Positions 1-10,345 are shown, numbered from the stretch's first letter. The stretch: 62,452 nucleotides of DNA from Mycolicibacter icosiumassiliensis (GCF_900078685.2 NZ_LT546166.1:2490693-2553144), one strand, 5' to 3'. Numbers and translations are program-made. The notes: generated by a model not told the origin, from the sequence alone.

Positions 1-2
1 GT

Positions 3-479
3 GCGTCACCGCCGGCACCGCCTGCGCCCGCCACAGCGCCGGGATTGGCGTTTCCGTACATGACCGGATTCGGTGGCGGCCCTGGAGTCGGATTCGATTC
101 GAACAACAGGACCGGAAGCGGCACCGGCTCACAGGCAAAGAGCCCGGCATCGGACTCCGCGGTAGAGGAGTCGGCCGCCCGACGAGCGTCGCGGTCGCGG
201 CGCCGGCGGCGGACGCAGATTCATGAGCACGGCGAGCAATACGCCGACATGAACGTCGAAGTGGACGCCGAATGGGCGCCGTGCGGCGGACCGATCGCAT
301 CGCAGGGCAGCGCAGGCGGTCTCGGTTTCGGCGGAAATGTCGTCAAACACGGTGTGCGAGAAGCCGGATTGGCCACCCTGGCCGGCGATTCGTTCAGTGG
401 CGTCCCGATTGAGCCGCTGTTACCGGCCAGCTGGACCGGTCAGTCGACCGAAGGAGTGGGAGACAACGCAGAGAGCTGA
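3..479 (+). CDS. PPE family protein, C-terminal part (cut by window start)
   Basis: The reading frame is open from the left edge of the window, so only the last 158 or so codons are seen and the PPE domain itself lies outside. What remains is a Pro/Ala-rich linker, an Arg/Ser-rich basic patch (ASRSRRRRR), and a C-terminal block with GFGG and PLLPASW. The GFxG...PxxPxxW pattern marks the PPE-PPW subgroup, and the basic patch resembles PPE4 of ESX-3 loci. It lies 45 bp upstream of esxG, as PPE4 does in canonical ESX-3, so it is probably a substrate of the system encoded next to it. Assignment as PPE is firm; PPE4 orthology is inferred. Confidence 0.8.
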   Translation, partial: ASPPAPPAPATAPGLAFPYMTGFGGGPGVGFDSNNRTGSGTGSQAKSPASDSAVEESAARRASRSRRRRRTQIHEHGEQYADMNVEVDAEWAPCGGPIASQGSAGGLGFGGNVVKHGVREAGLATLAGDSFSGVPIEPLLPASWTGQSTEGVGDNAES

Positions 480-524
480 TCGTCGGTGAACACAAGGCAA
501 TCGATGTGGATAGGGAGATAAGCG

Positions 525-818
525 ATGAGTTTGTTGGATGCACACATTCCGCAGTTAGTGGCGTCTGAGTCGGCGTTTGGTGCCAAGGCGGCGTTGATGC
601 GGTCGACGATGGCGCAGGCGGAGCAGACAGCGTTGTCGGCGCAGGCGTTTCACGTTGGTGAGGCGGCTGCGGCGTTCCAGGGGGCACATGCCCGGTTTGT
701 GGCCTTGGCGGCGCGAGTGAATGCGTTGCTCGACCAGGCGCAGGTCAATTTGGCGGATGCGGGCAATACCTACGTGGCTGCCGACGCGGCCGCGGCAAGC
801 ACTTACACCGGATTCTGA
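525..818 (+). CDS. esxG: ESX-3 type VII secreted WXG100-family protein EsxG
   Basis: This 97-residue helical-hairpin protein starts [18 protein letters not shown] and ends [13 protein letters not shown], which I recognise as the EsxG/EsxS (TB9.8) signature of ESX-3. EsxG pairs 1:1 with EsxH and the heterodimer is exported by ESX-3, where in M. tuberculosis it is tied to iron/zinc acquisition and phagosome interference. A GGGAG Shine-Dalgarno lies just upstream of the ATG, and esxH follows after 17 bp. Codon use is rich in G/T at third positions, common in these conserved esx pairs. Whether it is orthologous to EsxG or to the duplicate EsxS cannot be settled here. Confidence 0.95.
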   Translation: MSLLDAHIPQLVASESAFGAKAALMRSTMAQAEQTALSAQAFHVGEAAAAFQGAHARFVALAARVNALLDQAQVNLADAGNTYVAADAAAASTYTGF

Positions 819-835
819 CGAGAAGGGATTGTGTG

Positions 836-1123
836 ATGTCACAGATTCTGTACAACTACCCGGCGATGCTGTCGCATGCCGCGGAGATGAATGGGCATGC
901 GGGCACGTTGCAGGCCGTGGGTGCCGATATCGCCAGTGAGCAGGCGGCATTACATGCGGCGTGGCAGGGCGATACCGGATTGACGTATCAGGCGTGGCAG
1001 GCGCAGTGGAATCAGGCGATGGAGGAGTTGGTGCGGGCCTATCACGCGATGGCCACGACCCATGAGACCAACACGTTGGGGATGCTCGCTCGCGACACCG
1101 CTGAAGCCGCCCGCTGGGGCTGA
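836..1123 (+). CDS. esxH: ESX-3 type VII secreted protein EsxH (TB10.4-like)
   Basis: The 95-residue protein begins [12 protein letters not shown] and contains [19 protein letters not shown], so the WQG turn and the YQAWQ segment typical of EsxH (TB10.4) are both present. EsxH forms the secreted heterodimer with EsxG. I chose the ATG at 836 over an in-frame GTG three bases earlier because the family starts MSQ. It ends TAEAARWG, one residue shorter than the M. tuberculosis protein as I recall it. In canonical ESX-3, espG follows; here a dioxygenase gene follows instead. Confidence 0.95.
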   Translation: MSQILYNYPAMLSHAAEMNGHAGTLQAVGADIASEQAALHAAWQGDTGLTYQAWQAQWNQAMEELVRAYHAMATTHETNTLGMLARDTAEAARWG

Positions 1124-1144
1124 CGCCCGCATCTGACCGAAAAA

Positions 1145-1173
1145 GAACTCTGCCGAAACAGATTCGGTAGTTC
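1145..1173 (+). terminator. Possible stem-loop between esxH and the dioxygenase gene
   Basis: GAACT at 1145-1149 pairs with AGTTC at 1169-1173 and encloses CCGAA (1153-1157) pairing with TTCGG (1163-1167) across a 5-base loop; CTGCCGAA/TTCGGTAG also pairs with one G-U. There is no T-tract. It lies 22 bp past the esxH stop and could act as a terminator or RNA-processing hairpin that separates the esx pair from downstream genes. The dyad is seen; the function is inferred. Confidence 0.4.
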
Positions 1174-1249
1174 AGCGCGTGGAATCCCCATCAGCGCGCC
1201 GACTCGAACCCACTCATGAAACCAGCCAGATCAACAGAGGAGAAGTCTC

Positions 1250-2215
1250 ATGTCCAGCCAATCGCTTTCCGCCCGCTCCGACTTGGACGTGGTGAAACTC
1301 GGCGAATACATCGGCGCCCGGATCGACGGAGTCCAGTTGGGCGGTGACTTGGACGAGGAGACCGTCGCCGCGATCAACGACGCGTTGGTGACTCACAAGG
1401 TCATCTTCTTCCGTGGGCAGCACCATTTGGACGATGTCAGCCAGTTCGAGTTCGCCCGGCTGCTGGGTACCACGACGGCCCCCCACCCGCTGTTGCAGGG
1501 CGAGGGCGCCATTCTTCCCATCGACTCGTTCGGCGGCACCGCCGCGAACAGCTGGCACACCGACGTCACGTTCGTGGATCGGGTTCCCAAGGCGTCGCTG
1601 CTTCGGGCCGTAGAGCTGCCGCCCTACGGTGGAACCACCCTGTGGGCGAACACTGTCACCGCCTACGAGCAGCTGCCCAATCCGCTGGCCCGGTTGGCGG
1701 AAGAGCTTTGGGCGGTGCACAGCAACGCCTTCGACTACACGCAGCTCGACTTGACGGACTCCAAGCAGCTTGAGAAGTACGCCGATCTGCTGCAATCGGA
1801 GGAATTCCAGGCATACGTCCAAACGTTCAACTCCACCACGTACGAGACGCAGCACCCCGTGGTGCGGGTGCACCCCGAGAGCGGGGAACGCTCTCTGCTG
1901 CTGGGCAACTTCGTGCAACGAATCGCGGATGTCAAGCACTCCGAGTCGCGTGCGCTCTTCCAGCTCTTCCAGGAGCGGATCACCCGGCCGGAGAACACCG
2001 TCCGGTGGAACTGGCAGCTGGGGGACCTGGCGATCTGGGACAACCGCGCCACCCAGCACTACGGAGTCTCCGATTTCGGTCAGGCACACCGGCGTTTGCA
2101 CCGCATCACCCTTGCCGGCGACATTCCGATCAGTGTCCACGGTGAACGCAGCCGCGTCATCCAGGGCGACGCTTCGGCGTACTCCGTCATCGGAGAGCCG
2201 CGAGCGGTGGCGTAA
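1250..2215 (+). CDS. TauD/TfdA-family Fe(II)/2-oxoglutarate-dependent dioxygenase
   Basis: This 321-residue enzyme belongs to the taurine/alkyl-sulfate dioxygenase family, which couples 2-oxoglutarate decarboxylation to hydroxylation next to a sulfur or similar group. The HxD iron ligands are seen at about H103/D105 (SWHTDVTF), the distal histidine at about H284 ([10 protein letters not shown]), and the conserved [19 protein letters not shown] and [10 protein letters not shown] blocks are present. It resembles M. tuberculosis Rv3406, a sulfate-ester dioxygenase, throughout. A GGAGAAG Shine-Dalgarno precedes the ATG. Its position between esxH and eccA, inside an ESX locus, is unexpected. The family is firm; the substrate is unknown. 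Confidence 0.9.
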   Translation: MSSQSLSARSDLDVVKLGEYIGARIDGVQLGGDLDEETVAAINDALVTHKVIFFRGQHHLDDVSQFEFARLLGTTTAPHPLLQGEGAILPIDSFGGTAANSWHTDVTFVDRVPKASLLRAVELPPYGGTTLWANTVTAYEQLPNPLARLAEELWAVHSNAFDYTQLDLTDSKQLEKYADLLQSEEFQAYVQTFNSTTYETQHPVVRVHPESGERSLLLGNFVQRIADVKHSESRALFQLFQERITRPENTVRWNWQLGDLAIWDNRATQHYGVSDFGQAHRRLHRITLAGDIPISVHGERSRVIQGDASAYSVIGEPRAVA

Positions 2216-2265
2216 GCCACCGTTCGCCCCGGGCCGTGCAGCATTGAGTGGGAAGTGATTCAAGA

Positions 2266-4107
2266 ATGAATAACCGTGACGTGGGCGTGCTGGAGGCGCG
2301 TACCCGCACAACCAAGGTGGATGCCGACATCGTCAGCCGGTTCGCCACCTGCAGTCGGGCGTTGGGTATCGCGGTCCACGGTCGGCAACGGCCCGCCGAC
2401 CTGGACGCGGCCCGCACCGGCTTCGCCGCGCTGACCCGTGTGGCCCACGAGCAATGCGATGCGTGGGTGGGACTGGCCGCTGCCGGCGACACGTCGGCCC
2501 GGGTGGTGGAGGCGGTCTGGACTACCGCGCCGACGGTGGGTGCGCTGCAACGGCAGCTCGACCTGCAGCACGGTGCGCTGGGCTTCCACTACGACTCTGG
2601 CCTGTATCTGCAGTTCCGTGCCACCGAACCCGACGACTTCTCACTGGCGTACGCCGGCGCGCTGGCCGCGGCCGGCCGATATGGAGAGGCGTACCGGTTG
2701 GTCGCCGAGATCGCCGAGCGCCGACCGGGTTTCCGCGATGCCCGTTGGCTCGCCACGGTGATCCACTATCGCGCCGAGCGATGGTCGGATGTCGTCAAGC
2801 TGTTGACCCCCATTGTCAATGATCCGGAGTTGGACGAGCTGTTCGCCCATGCGGCCAAGATCGCCCTGGGATCTGCGCTGGCGCGGCTGGGTATGTATGC
2901 CCCGGCGTTGTCGTACCTGGAGGAGCCGGAGGGGCCGATCGCGGCAGCGGCCACCGACGGGGCGTTGGCCAAGGGATTGGTCCTGCGCGCGCAGGACGAC
3001 GAGGAATCTGCCGCCGAGGTGCTGCAGGATCTCTATGCCGCCAACCCGGAGAACGAGCAGGTTCAACATGCCTTGCTGGACCGCAGCTTCGGGATCATCA
3101 CGACCACCGCGGATCGGATAGCGGCGAGAACCGACCCTTGGGACCGCGGCACCGAGCCCAACGAAGCCGATTTCATCGATCCTGGCGCGCATGAGCGCAA
3201 GGCGGAGCTGCTGGCCGAAGCGGAGCGTGAACTCGGCGAGTTCATCGGTCTCGATGAGGTCAAGGATCAGGTGCAGCGGCTGAAAAGTTCGGTGGCGATG
3301 GCTATCCGGCGTGAGCAGCATGGTCTGGCCGTGGCCCAGCGCGCCCATCACCTGGTCTTCGCCGGGCCTCCCGGGACGGGTAAGACGACCATCGCTCGTG
3401 TGGTGGCGAAGATCTACTGCGGCCTGGGCCTGCTGAAGAAAGAGAATGTGCGTGAGGTACACCGTGCCGACCTGATCGGTCAGCACATCGGTGAGACCGA
3501 GGCCAAGACCAACGCCGTCATCGACAGTGCGCTTGATGGCGTGCTGTTCCTCGATGAGGCGTACGCCTTGGTGGCCACCGGGGCCAAGAACGACTTCGGG
3601 CTGATCGCCATCGACACGCTGCTGGCGCGGATGGAGAACGACCGTGACCGGCTGGTGGTGATCATCGCGGGTTACCGGGCTGACCTGGATCGATTCCTGG
3701 ACACCAACGAAGGTCTGCGGTCCCGCTTTTCTCGCAGCATCGACTTCCCGTCCTACACCGCGGGCGAGTTGGTCGAGATCGCCACGGTGATGGCCGAGCA
3801 CCGGGACAGCGTCTTCGAACCGAGTGCGCAAGAAGACTTGCAGGCGCTGTTCGGTCAGCTGGCCGAGGCGTCGCACCCCGACGCCAACGGAGTCGACCGG
3901 CGCAGTCTGGACATCGCCGGCAACGGCCGCTTCGTGCGAAACCTGGTCGAACGCTCCGAGGAGGAACGCGAGTTCCGGCTCGATCATTCCGAACAAGCTG
4001 GCACCGAGGCATTCACCGACGAGGAACTCATGACCATTACGACCGAAGATGTTCGTAACTCGGTGACGCCGTTGCTGCGTGGCCTGGGCCTGGAGGCCAA
4101 GGTATGA
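2266..4107 (+). CDS. eccA3: ESX-3 AAA+ ATPase EccA
   Basis: EccA is the cytosolic CbxX/CfqX-type AAA+ ATPase of ESX systems, thought to handle substrate-chaperone complexes. The 613-residue protein has a TPR-like N-terminal half and a C-terminal AAA+ domain with Walker [10 protein letters not shown] (about residues 367-375) and Walker B VLFLDEAYAL (about 426-435). I chose the ATG at 2266 over a GTG at 2248 because GGAAG lies 10 bases upstream of it. Its stop overlaps the eccB start (ATGA). In canonical ESX-3 eccA opens the operon; here it follows the dioxygenase gene after 50 bp. Confidence 0.93.
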   Translation: MNNRDVGVLEARTRTTKVDADIVSRFATCSRALGIAVHGRQRPADLDAARTGFAALTRVAHEQCDAWVGLAAAGDTSARVVEAVWTTAPTVGALQRQLDLQHGALGFHYDSGLYLQFRATEPDDFSLAYAGALAAAGRYGEAYRLVAEIAERRPGFRDARWLATVIHYRAERWSDVVKLLTPIVNDPELDELFAHAAKIALGSALARLGMYAPALSYLEEPEGPIAAAATDGALAKGLVLRAQDDEESAAEVLQDLYAANPENEQVQHALLDRSFGIITTTADRIAARTDPWDRGTEPNEADFIDPGAHERKAELLAEAERELGEFIGLDEVKDQVQRLKSSVAMAIRREQHGLAVAQRAHHLVFAGPPGTGKTTIARVVAKIYCGLGLLKKENVREVHRADLIGQHIGETEAKTNAVIDSALDGVLFLDEAYALVATGAKNDFGLIAIDTLLARMENDRDRLVVIIAGYRADLDRFLDTNEGLRSRFSRSIDFPSYTAGELVEIATVMAEHRDSVFEPSAQEDLQALFGQLAEASHPDANGVDRRSLDIAGNGRFVRNLVERSEEEREFRLDHSEQAGTEAFTDEELMTITTEDVRNSVTPLLRGLGLEAKV

Positions 4108-5757
4108 GCACACATTCGGACCGGTCCGATCTGGCCGAAGACGGGCGGCGTTCGTTCGCCTCGCGGACCCCGGTCAACGAGAACCCCGACCGGGTCGAGT
4201 ACCGGCGCGGTTTTGTCACCAAGCATCAGGTCAGTGGCTGGCAGTTCGTCATGCGTCGGATTGCCTCGGGCCTAGCCCTGCATGACACCCGGATGCTCGT
4301 GGAACCGCTGCGCACCCAGTCCCGTTCGGTATTGATGGGGGTGGTCCTGCTGGCCACCGGAGTGGCCGGTAGCTTTGCCCTGTCTTTGATTCGGCCGGGT
4401 GGATCAGCCGGCAACGATCCCGTCCTGGCAGACCGGTCCACGTCGGCGCTGTATGTGCGCGTCGGAGATGAGCTGCACCCGGTGCTGAACCTCACCTCCG
4501 CGCAGCTGGTCGCGGGACGTCCGGTGAACCCGACTGCAGTGAAAGCTGCCGTGTTGGACAAGTTTCCGCGTGGCAACCTGCTGGGCATTCCGGGTGCACC
4601 GGAGCGGTTGGTGCAGAACACAGATGCCGATGCGAACTGGACGGTGTGCGACGCGGCGTCCGGCAGCGCCGGGGGCGTGACGTTGATCGCCGGACGGTTG
4701 GACACCGACGGGAGTCGCGCTGACGCCTTGGGTGCGCAGCATGCGGTGCTGGTCGACAACGGTGCCGGCGCATGGTTGCTCTGGAACGGGAAGCGCAGCC
4801 GGATCGACCTCGGCGACCGGGCCGTCACCGCCGCACTGGGATTGGACGCGGGCGCATCGAGGCCTCGGCCAATCGCTCCGGGATTGTTCAACGCGATTCC
4901 GGAAGCGCCCGCGCTGGAGGCGCCGGTGATCCCCGATGCGGGAAGTCCGCCGCCGTTCGCATTGCCGGTACCGGTAGCCATCGGCTCGGTGGTCGTCACG
5001 CATGAGATCGACGACAGTTCCGATACCGCCCTGCGTTACTACGCGGTGTTATCCGATGGGTTGCAGCCGATTTCTGGTGTGGTGGCGGCGGTGTTGCGTA
5101 ATTCGGATTCGTTGGGTTTGGATCGGCCGCCGGTGTTGGGTGCTGATGATGTTGCGCGGTTGCCGGTTTCGCGGGTGTTGGATGTGTCGCGTTTTCCGGA
5201 GCGGCCGGTGATGGTGGTTGATGCGGTGTCGGCGCCGGTGACGTGTGCGCAGTGGAGTAAGCCTGCGGGGGCGTCGATGAGTTCGTTGACGTTGTTGTCG
5301 GGTTCGACGTTGCCGTTGGGTGAGGGTGTGCGCACGTTGGATTTGGTGGGTGCTGGGGTGGGCGGTACCGCGGCACGGGTGGCGTTGGCGCCGGGGTCGG
5401 GTTATTTCGTTCGCGTTGGCGCCGGGGTCGGGTTATTTCGTTCAGAGTGTCAATGGTGATCCGGCGGCTAATGCGAGTGTGGGTCCGTTGTTTTGGGTTT
5501 CTGATACCGGTGTGCGGTATGGGATTAACACTGAGTCCGGTACTAGTGGGGGTGAGGGGGACACCATCGGCGCGTTGGGTTTGAGTGAGCCGGCGTTGCC
5601 GATTCCGTGGTCGGTGTTGTCGCAGTTTGCGGTGGGTCCTGTGTTGTCGCGTGGTGATGCGTTGTTGGCTCATGACGGGTTGGCGCCTGATGGGCGTGCG
5701 GTGCGTCGTGTGACGGGTGAGTTGGGTGGCGTTTCGAGTGGTGGAGAGTCCCGATGA
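4104..5757 (+). pseudogene. eccB3: ESX-3 membrane component EccB, frameshifted by a 31-bp duplication
   Basis: EccB is a bitopic membrane protein of the ESX core with a large periplasmic domain. The N-terminus (RRSFASRTPVNENPDRVEYR) and one transmembrane helix near residues 72-95 match EccB3. The frame is intact to about codon 436 (VALAPGSGYFV). A perfect 31-bp tandem duplication there shifts the frame and the protein stops at 5459. The rest of EccB (QSVNGDPAANASVG to the end) continues in another frame to 5757, whose stop overlaps the eccC start. Removing one repeat copy restores a full-length EccB. Either a real null allele or an assembly or sequencing artefact. Confidence 0.9.
5382..5443 (+). 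repeat. Perfect 31-bp direct tandem duplication inside eccB
   Basis: Bases 5382-5412 and 5413-5443 are identical (unit begins GCGTTGGCGCCGGGGTCGGG). The unit length is not a multiple of three, so it causes the eccB frameshift. A perfect short tandem duplication suggests a recent slippage event or a read/assembly error. Confidence 0.97.
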
Positions 5758-8477
5758 GTCGTTTGATTTTTGAGGCACGTCGTCGGTTGCCGGTGCCGGT
5801 GACGGATCGGGGCACGATCACTGTGGAGCCGCCGCCGGAGTTGCCGCGGTTGGTTCCGGCGTCGTTTTTGCAGCGGGCGTTGCCGGTGGTGATTGTGATT
5901 TTGATTGTGGGCATGGTGATTGCCATGGTTGCGACGGGGATGCGGTTGGTGTCTCCGGTGATGTTGTTTTTCCCGTTTGCGTTGTTGGTGGCGGCGGCGG
6001 GGATTTATCGGGGTGGGGATAAGAAGGCCCGCACGGTGGAGGTGGATGCCGAGCGGGCGGATTATTTGCGGTATTTGTCGGTGGTCCGCGACAACATTCG
6101 GGGGTCGGCGGCTAAGCAGCGGGCGGCGGCGGAGTGGTCGCATCCGGATCCGGTGGATTTGGTGGCGGTGCCGGGTTCGCGGCGCCAGTGGGAACGCGAT
6201 CCGCATGATGAGGATTTTTTGGTGGTGCGTACGGGCCGCCATGCGGTGGGGTTGGCCAGTGCGGTGCGGGTGAGTGATACCGCTGATGAGATTGATTTGG
6301 AGCCGGTCTCACACAGTGCGTTGCGCAGTTTGCTTGATACCCAGCGCACGGTGCGTGATGTGCCCGTGGGTGTGGATGTGGGGAAGTTGTCGCGGATCAG
6401 TGTGCTCGGCCAGGGCCAGGACGCTGCCGCGGAGGTGCGGGCGGCGGTGCGGGCGTGGGTGGCTCAGGCGGTGAGCTGGCATGACCCGACGATGTTGGGG
6501 GTGGCGTTGGCCTCTGCGGAGTTGGAGTCGGACGCGTGGAGCTGGTTGAAGTGGTTGCCGCATGCTGATATTGCTGGCCAGGTTGATGGGGTGGGTCCGG
6601 CCCGGTATTTGGCGACCAGCGGTGAGGAGTTGGTGTCGTTGTTGGCGCCGGTGCTGGCGACGCGCCCGGCGTTTACCGGTGAGGCCGGTGAGAGCGCGCG
6701 GCATGTGTTGGTGATCATTGATGATCCCGATTTTGATGTGGCGGCTTCGGTGTTGGGTTCGGCCCGCGCCGGGGTGACCGTCATCCAGCGCAGCACGATC
6801 GAGCCCAATCGGGAGCAGTATTCCGATCCGGAGCGTCCGATCCTGCGGATCAGCGCGGGTGGGGGGTCGATTGATCGTTGGCATTCTGGTGGTTGGCAGC
6901 GTTATGTCGATAACGCCGATCAGCTCGGTGTGGAGGAGGCGGCGCATCTGGCGCGCCGGTTGTCGCGGTGGGATTCCAATCCGACGCATGCCGGGTTGCG
7001 GTCGGCCGGCACCCGGGGTGCCAGCTTCACCACGTTGTTGGGTATTGCCGACGCCTCGCGCCTGGATGTTCCGGCGTTGTGGGCGCCGCGCACGCGTGAG
7101 CAGGAGTTGCGGGTGCCGATTGGGGTGACCGCGACGGGGGAGCCGTTGTTCTTCGATCTCAAGGATGAGGCCGAGGGTGGGATGGGTCCGCATGGGTTGA
7201 TGATCGGGATGACCGGTTCGGGTAAGTCGCAGACGTTGATGGCGATCCTGCTGTCACTGTTGACGACGCATTCGGCGGATCGGTTGATCGTGATCTACGC
7301 CGATTTCAAGGGGGAGGCCGGCGCGGACATTTTCCGGCATTTCCCGCAGGTGGTTGCGGTGATCTCCAATATGGCCGAGAAGCGCTCGTTGGCGGACCGG
7401 TTCGCCGACACCCTGCGCGGTGAGGTGGCGCGGCGGGAGTTGTTGCTGCGGGAGGCGGGTCGGGCGGTGCAGGGCAGTGCGTTTAATTCGGTGACTGAGT
7501 ATGAGGCGGCGATCGCGGCGGGGCATTATTTGGCGCCGATCCCGACACTGTTCATTGTGGCTGATGAGTTCACGTTGATGTTGGCTGATCATCCCGAGTA
7601 CGCCGAGTTGTTCGATTATGTGGCCCGTAAAGGTCGTTCGTTCCGGATCCATATTCTGTTCGCGTCGCAAACGTTGGATGTGGGCAAGATCAAGGACATC
7701 GACAAGAACACGTCGTATCGGATCGGGCTCAAGGTCGCTTCGGCCAGTGTGTCGCGGCAGATCATTGGGGTCGAGGACGCTTATCACATCGAGTCGGGTA
7801 AAGAGCACAAAGGTGAGGGCTTTTTGGTGCCGGCCCCGGGTGCGGCGCCGATCAAGTTCCGTTCCACGTATGTCGATGGGATTTATGATCCGCCGGCGCG
7901 GTCGCGGGCGGTGGTGATGCAGGCGTTGCCGGAGCCGAAATTGTTCACCGCCGGGGCCGTTGATTCGGGGCAGCAGACCACGATCGTTGAGGCCGAGGAA
8001 GAGGTGGTGGGTCCGCCCCGCAAGTTGATCGCCACCATCGGCGAGCAGTTGGCGAACTACGGTCCGCAGGCCCCGGCGTTGTGGTTGCCGCCCTTGGATG
8101 AGCCGATCGCGTTGGCGGCGACGTTGGCTGGGGCGGGGATCAGTGAGCGGGCGTTGCGGTGGCCGTTGGGGCAGATCGACAAACCCTTTGAGATGCGCCG
8201 TGACCCGCTGGTCTTTGATGCCCGTTCGGCCTCGGGGAACCTGCTCATTCATGGGGGCCCCAAGTCGGGGAAGACCACGGCATTGCAGACGTTCATCCTC
8301 TCCGCCGCGGCCCTGCATTCGCCGCGGGAGGTCAGTTTCTACTGCCTCGATTACGGCGGCGGGCAGTTGCGGGCCGTGGAGGGGTTGGCGCATGTGGGCA
8401 GTGTCGCCTCCGGCCTAGAACCCGAGAAGTGCGTGAGGCGGGCCGTGCGGTGCAGGGCAGTGCGTTTAATTCGGTGA
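5754..8477 (+). CDS. eccC3: ESX-3 FtsK/SpoIIIE-type ATPase EccC, N-terminal fragment of a disrupted gene
   Basis: EccC is the motor ATPase of the ESX membrane complex, normally about 1330 residues with two N-terminal transmembrane helices and three FtsK-type ATPase domains. This 907-residue part has both helices (about residues 38-85), ATPase 1 with P-loop MTGSGKSQT (about 485), and the start of ATPase 2 with P-loop GGPKSGKTT (about 834). It matches EccC3 up to SVASGLEPE. At about 8428 the DNA jumps back to a second copy of sequence already read at 7452, and the frame runs out 17 codons later. Intact, GLEPE would continue [11 protein letters not shown], which is found at about 9057. Confidence 0.9.
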   Translation: MSRLIFEARRRLPVPVTDRGTITVEPPPELPRLVPASFLQRALPVVIVILIVGMVIAMVATGMRLVSPVMLFFPFALLVAAAGIYRGGDKKARTVEVDAERADYLRYLSVVRDNIRGSAAKQRAAAEWSHPDPVDLVAVPGSRRQWERDPHDEDFLVVRTGRHAVGLASAVRVSDTADEIDLEPVSHSALRSLLDTQRTVRDVPVGVDVGKLSRISVLGQGQDAAAEVRAAVRAWVAQAVSWHDPTMLGVALASAELESDAWSWLKWLPHADIAGQVDGVGPARYLATSGEELVSLLAPVLATRPAFTGEAGESARHVLVIIDDPDFDVAASVLGSARAGVTVIQRSTIEPNREQYSDPERPILRISAGGGSIDRWHSGGWQRYVDNADQLGVEEAAHLARRLSRWDSNPTHAGLRSAGTRGASFTTLLGIADASRLDVPALWAPRTREQELRVPIGVTATGEPLFFDLKDEAEGGMGPHGLMIGMTGSGKSQTLMAILLSLLTTHSADRLIVIYADFKGEAGADIFRHFPQVVAVISNMAEKRSLADRFADTLRGEVARRELLLREAGRAVQGSAFNSVTEYEAAIAAGHYLAPIPTLFIVADEFTLMLADHPEYAELFDYVARKGRSFRIHILFASQTLDVGKIKDIDKNTSYRIGLKVASASVSRQIIGVEDAYHIESGKEHKGEGFLVPAPGAAPIKFRSTYVDGIYDPPARSRAVVMQALPEPKLFTAGAVDSGQQTTIVEAEEEVVGPPRKLIATIGEQLANYGPQAPALWLPPLDEPIALAATLAGAGISERALRWPLGQIDKPFEMRRDPLVFDARSASGNLLIHGGPKSGKTTALQTFILSAAALHSPREVSFYCLDYGGGQLRAVEGLAHVGSVASGLEPEKCVRRAVRCRAVRLIR
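7452..7942 (+). repeat. Internal duplication in eccC, first copy (block A)
   Basis: This 491-bp block is repeated at 8435-8925 with a constant offset of 983 bp. Both encode the stretch from [14 protein letters not shown] to ALPEPK of ATPase domain 1. The copies differ at scattered, mostly synonymous sites (for example HYLAP against HDLAP), so this is not a simple recent tandem duplication. Confidence 0.92.
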
Positions 8478-10345
8478 CTGAGTATGAGGCGGCGATCGCG
8501 GCGGGGCATGATTTGGCGCCGATCCCGACCCTGTTCATCGTGGCTGATGAGTTCACGTTGATGTTGGCTGATCATCCCGAGTACGCCGAGTTGTTCGATT
8601 ATGTGGCGCGTAAAGGCCGTTCGTTCCGGATCCATATTTTGTTCGCCTCGCAAACCCTGGATGTGGGCAAGATCAAGGACATCGACAAGAACACCTCGTA
8701 TCGGATCGGGCTGAAAGTCGCCTCGGCCAGTGTGTCGCGGCAGATCATCGGCGTCGAGGACGCCTATCACATCGAATCGGGTAAGGAACATAAAGGTGAG
8801 GGCTTTTTGGTGCCGGCCCCGGGGGCGGCGCCGATCAAGTTCCGCAGTACGTATGTCGATGGGATTTATGACCCGCCGGCCCGGTCGCGGTCGGTGGTGA
8901 TGCACGCCCTGCCGGAGCCGAAATTCATCTTGTCGGCCGCGGCCTTGCATTCGCCGCGGGAGGTCAGTTTCTACTGCCTGGATTACGGCGGCGGCCAGCT
9001 GCGGGCCCTGGAAGGTTTGGCGCATGTGGGCAGTGTCGCCTCGGGCCTGGAGCCTGAGCGGATCCGGCGCACCTTCGGTGAACTCGAACAATTGTTGACC
9101 GCACGTCAGCAGCGTGAAGCGTTCCGTGATGGCAGCATCGGTGCCCTCAACGACGGTTACGGTGAAGTGTTCTTGGTGATCGACAATCTGTATGCGTTCA
9201 GTCGCGATAACACCGATGCGTTCAACACCCGCAATCCGTTGCTGGCCAAGGTCACCGAACTGGTCAACGTCGGCCTGGCTTACGGCATCCATGTGGTGGT
9301 CACCACCCCCAGCTGGCTGGAAGTCCCGCTGGCTATGCGCGACGGGCTCGGCCTACGCCTGGAACTGAAGTTGCATGATGCCCGTGACAGCAATGTGCGG
9401 GTTGCGGGGGCGTTGACCCGCCCCGCCGAAGCGGTGCCGGCTAATCAGCCGGGTCGTGGTTTGACGATGGCCGCCGAGCATTTCTTGATCGCCCAACCCG
9501 ACCTGGGCCAGATCGAGGCGATCAATGCTCGCCATCCGGGTTTGGCGGCGCCGCCGGTGCGGTTGTTGCCGACCAACCTGGCCCCCGAAGAAGTCGGGGT
9601 GCTCTACCCCGCGGTCGATCATGTGGTGATCGGGGTCCGCGAAGAGGACCTGGCCCCGGTGCAGGTGGACTTCACCACCAACCCGCTGCTGCTGGTGCTC
9701 GGGGACGCCAAATCCGGCAAAACCACCCTGCTGCGTCACCTCATCCGCACCGTGCGCGAACACTCCACCGCTGATCAGGTCGCGTTCACCGTCATCGACC
9801 GGCGCCTGCACCTGGTCGATGAACCCCTGTTCGGCGACAACGAGTACACCGCCAACGTCGATCGGGTCATCCCGGCCATGCTCGGATTGTCGGCGTTGAT
9901 CGGCTCCCGGCGCCCCCCAGCAGGATTGTCCGCCGCGGACCTGGCGGCCTGGAGCTATGAAGGGCACACCCACTACCTGATCATCGACGATGTTGATGCC
10001 ATCCCCGACACCCCGGCCCTGACCGGCCCCTACGCCGGGCAACGACCCTGGAGCACCCTGATCGAACTGCTCTCCCAAGCAAGCGATCTCGGCTTGCGGG
10101 TCATCGTCACCGCACGCGCTACCGGCTCAGCGCACGCATTGATGACCAACCCCCTGCTGCGGCGGCTCAACGACCTACAAGCCACCACCCTGATGCTCTC
10201 GGGCAACCCCGCCGACAGCGGCAAAATCCGCGGCCAACGCTTCGCACGCCTACCCGCAGGACGAGCAATCCTACTCACCGACAACGACGAACCCACCTAC
10301 CTACAACTAGTCAACCCAACATTCAGCCACACCTTGACGCGCTAG
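8429..10345 (+). CDS. eccC3: ESX-3 EccC, C-terminal fragment of a disrupted gene
   Basis: This frame starts at GTG 8429, the duplication join, and I see no convincing ribosome-binding site there, so independent translation is doubtful. It carries the second copy of the end of ATPase domain 1, then the P-loop-less remainder of ATPase 2 from [10 protein letters not shown], and a complete ATPase 3 with [15 protein letters not shown] (about residue 423) and HYLIIDDVD. The last two thirds match EccC3 continuously to the natural end. Some ESX systems have split EccCa/EccCb subunits, but the split here falls at a duplication join inside a domain, so a broken gene is more likely. Confidence 0.85.
   Translation: MREAGRAVQGSAFNSVTEYEAAIAAGHDLAPIPTLFIVADEFTLMLADHPEYAELFDYVARKGRSFRIHILFASQTLDVGKIKDIDKNTSYRIGLKVASASVSRQIIGVEDAYHIESGKEHKGEGFLVPAPGAAPIKFRSTYVDGIYDPPARSRSVVMHALPEPKFILSAAALHSPREVSFYCLDYGGGQLRALEGLAHVGSVASGLEPERIRRTFGELEQLLTARQQREAFRDGSIGALNDGYGEVFLVIDNLYAFSRDNTDAFNTRNPLLAKVTELVNVGLAYGIHVVVTTPSWLEVPLAMRDGLGLRLELKLHDARDSNVRVAGALTRPAEAVPANQPGRGLTMAAEHFLIAQPDLGQIEAINARHPGLAAPPVRLLPTNLAPEEVGVLYPAVDHVVIGVREEDLAPVQVDFTTNPLLLVLGDAKSGKTTLLRHLIRTVREHSTADQVAFTVIDRRLHLVDEPLFGDNEYTANVDRVIPAMLGLSALIGSRRPPAGLSAADLAAWSYEGHTHYLIIDDVDAIPDTPALTGPYAGQRPWSTLIELLSQASDLGLRVIVTARATGSAHALMTNPLLRRLNDLQATTLMLSGNPADSGKIRGQRFARLPAGRAILLTDNDEPTYLQLVNPTFSHTLTR
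8435..9059 (+). repeat. Internal duplication in eccC, second copy (blocks A' and C')
   Basis: 8435-8925 repeats block A (7452-7942). It joins directly at 8924 to a second copy of block C (8292-8427, [17 protein letters not shown] to GLEPE), giving 8924-9059. The about 350 bp that separate A from C in the first copy (7943-8291), including the ATPase-2 P-loop, are missing. The A'-C' segment therefore looks like a second, partly deleted eccC version spliced into the gene. Confidence 0.88.

Noticed and set aside
8429..10345. Natural split EccCa/EccCb arrangement as in ESX-1
   Set aside because: The break falls at a duplication join within ATPase domains, with repeated sequence on both sides and no clear ribosome-binding site.
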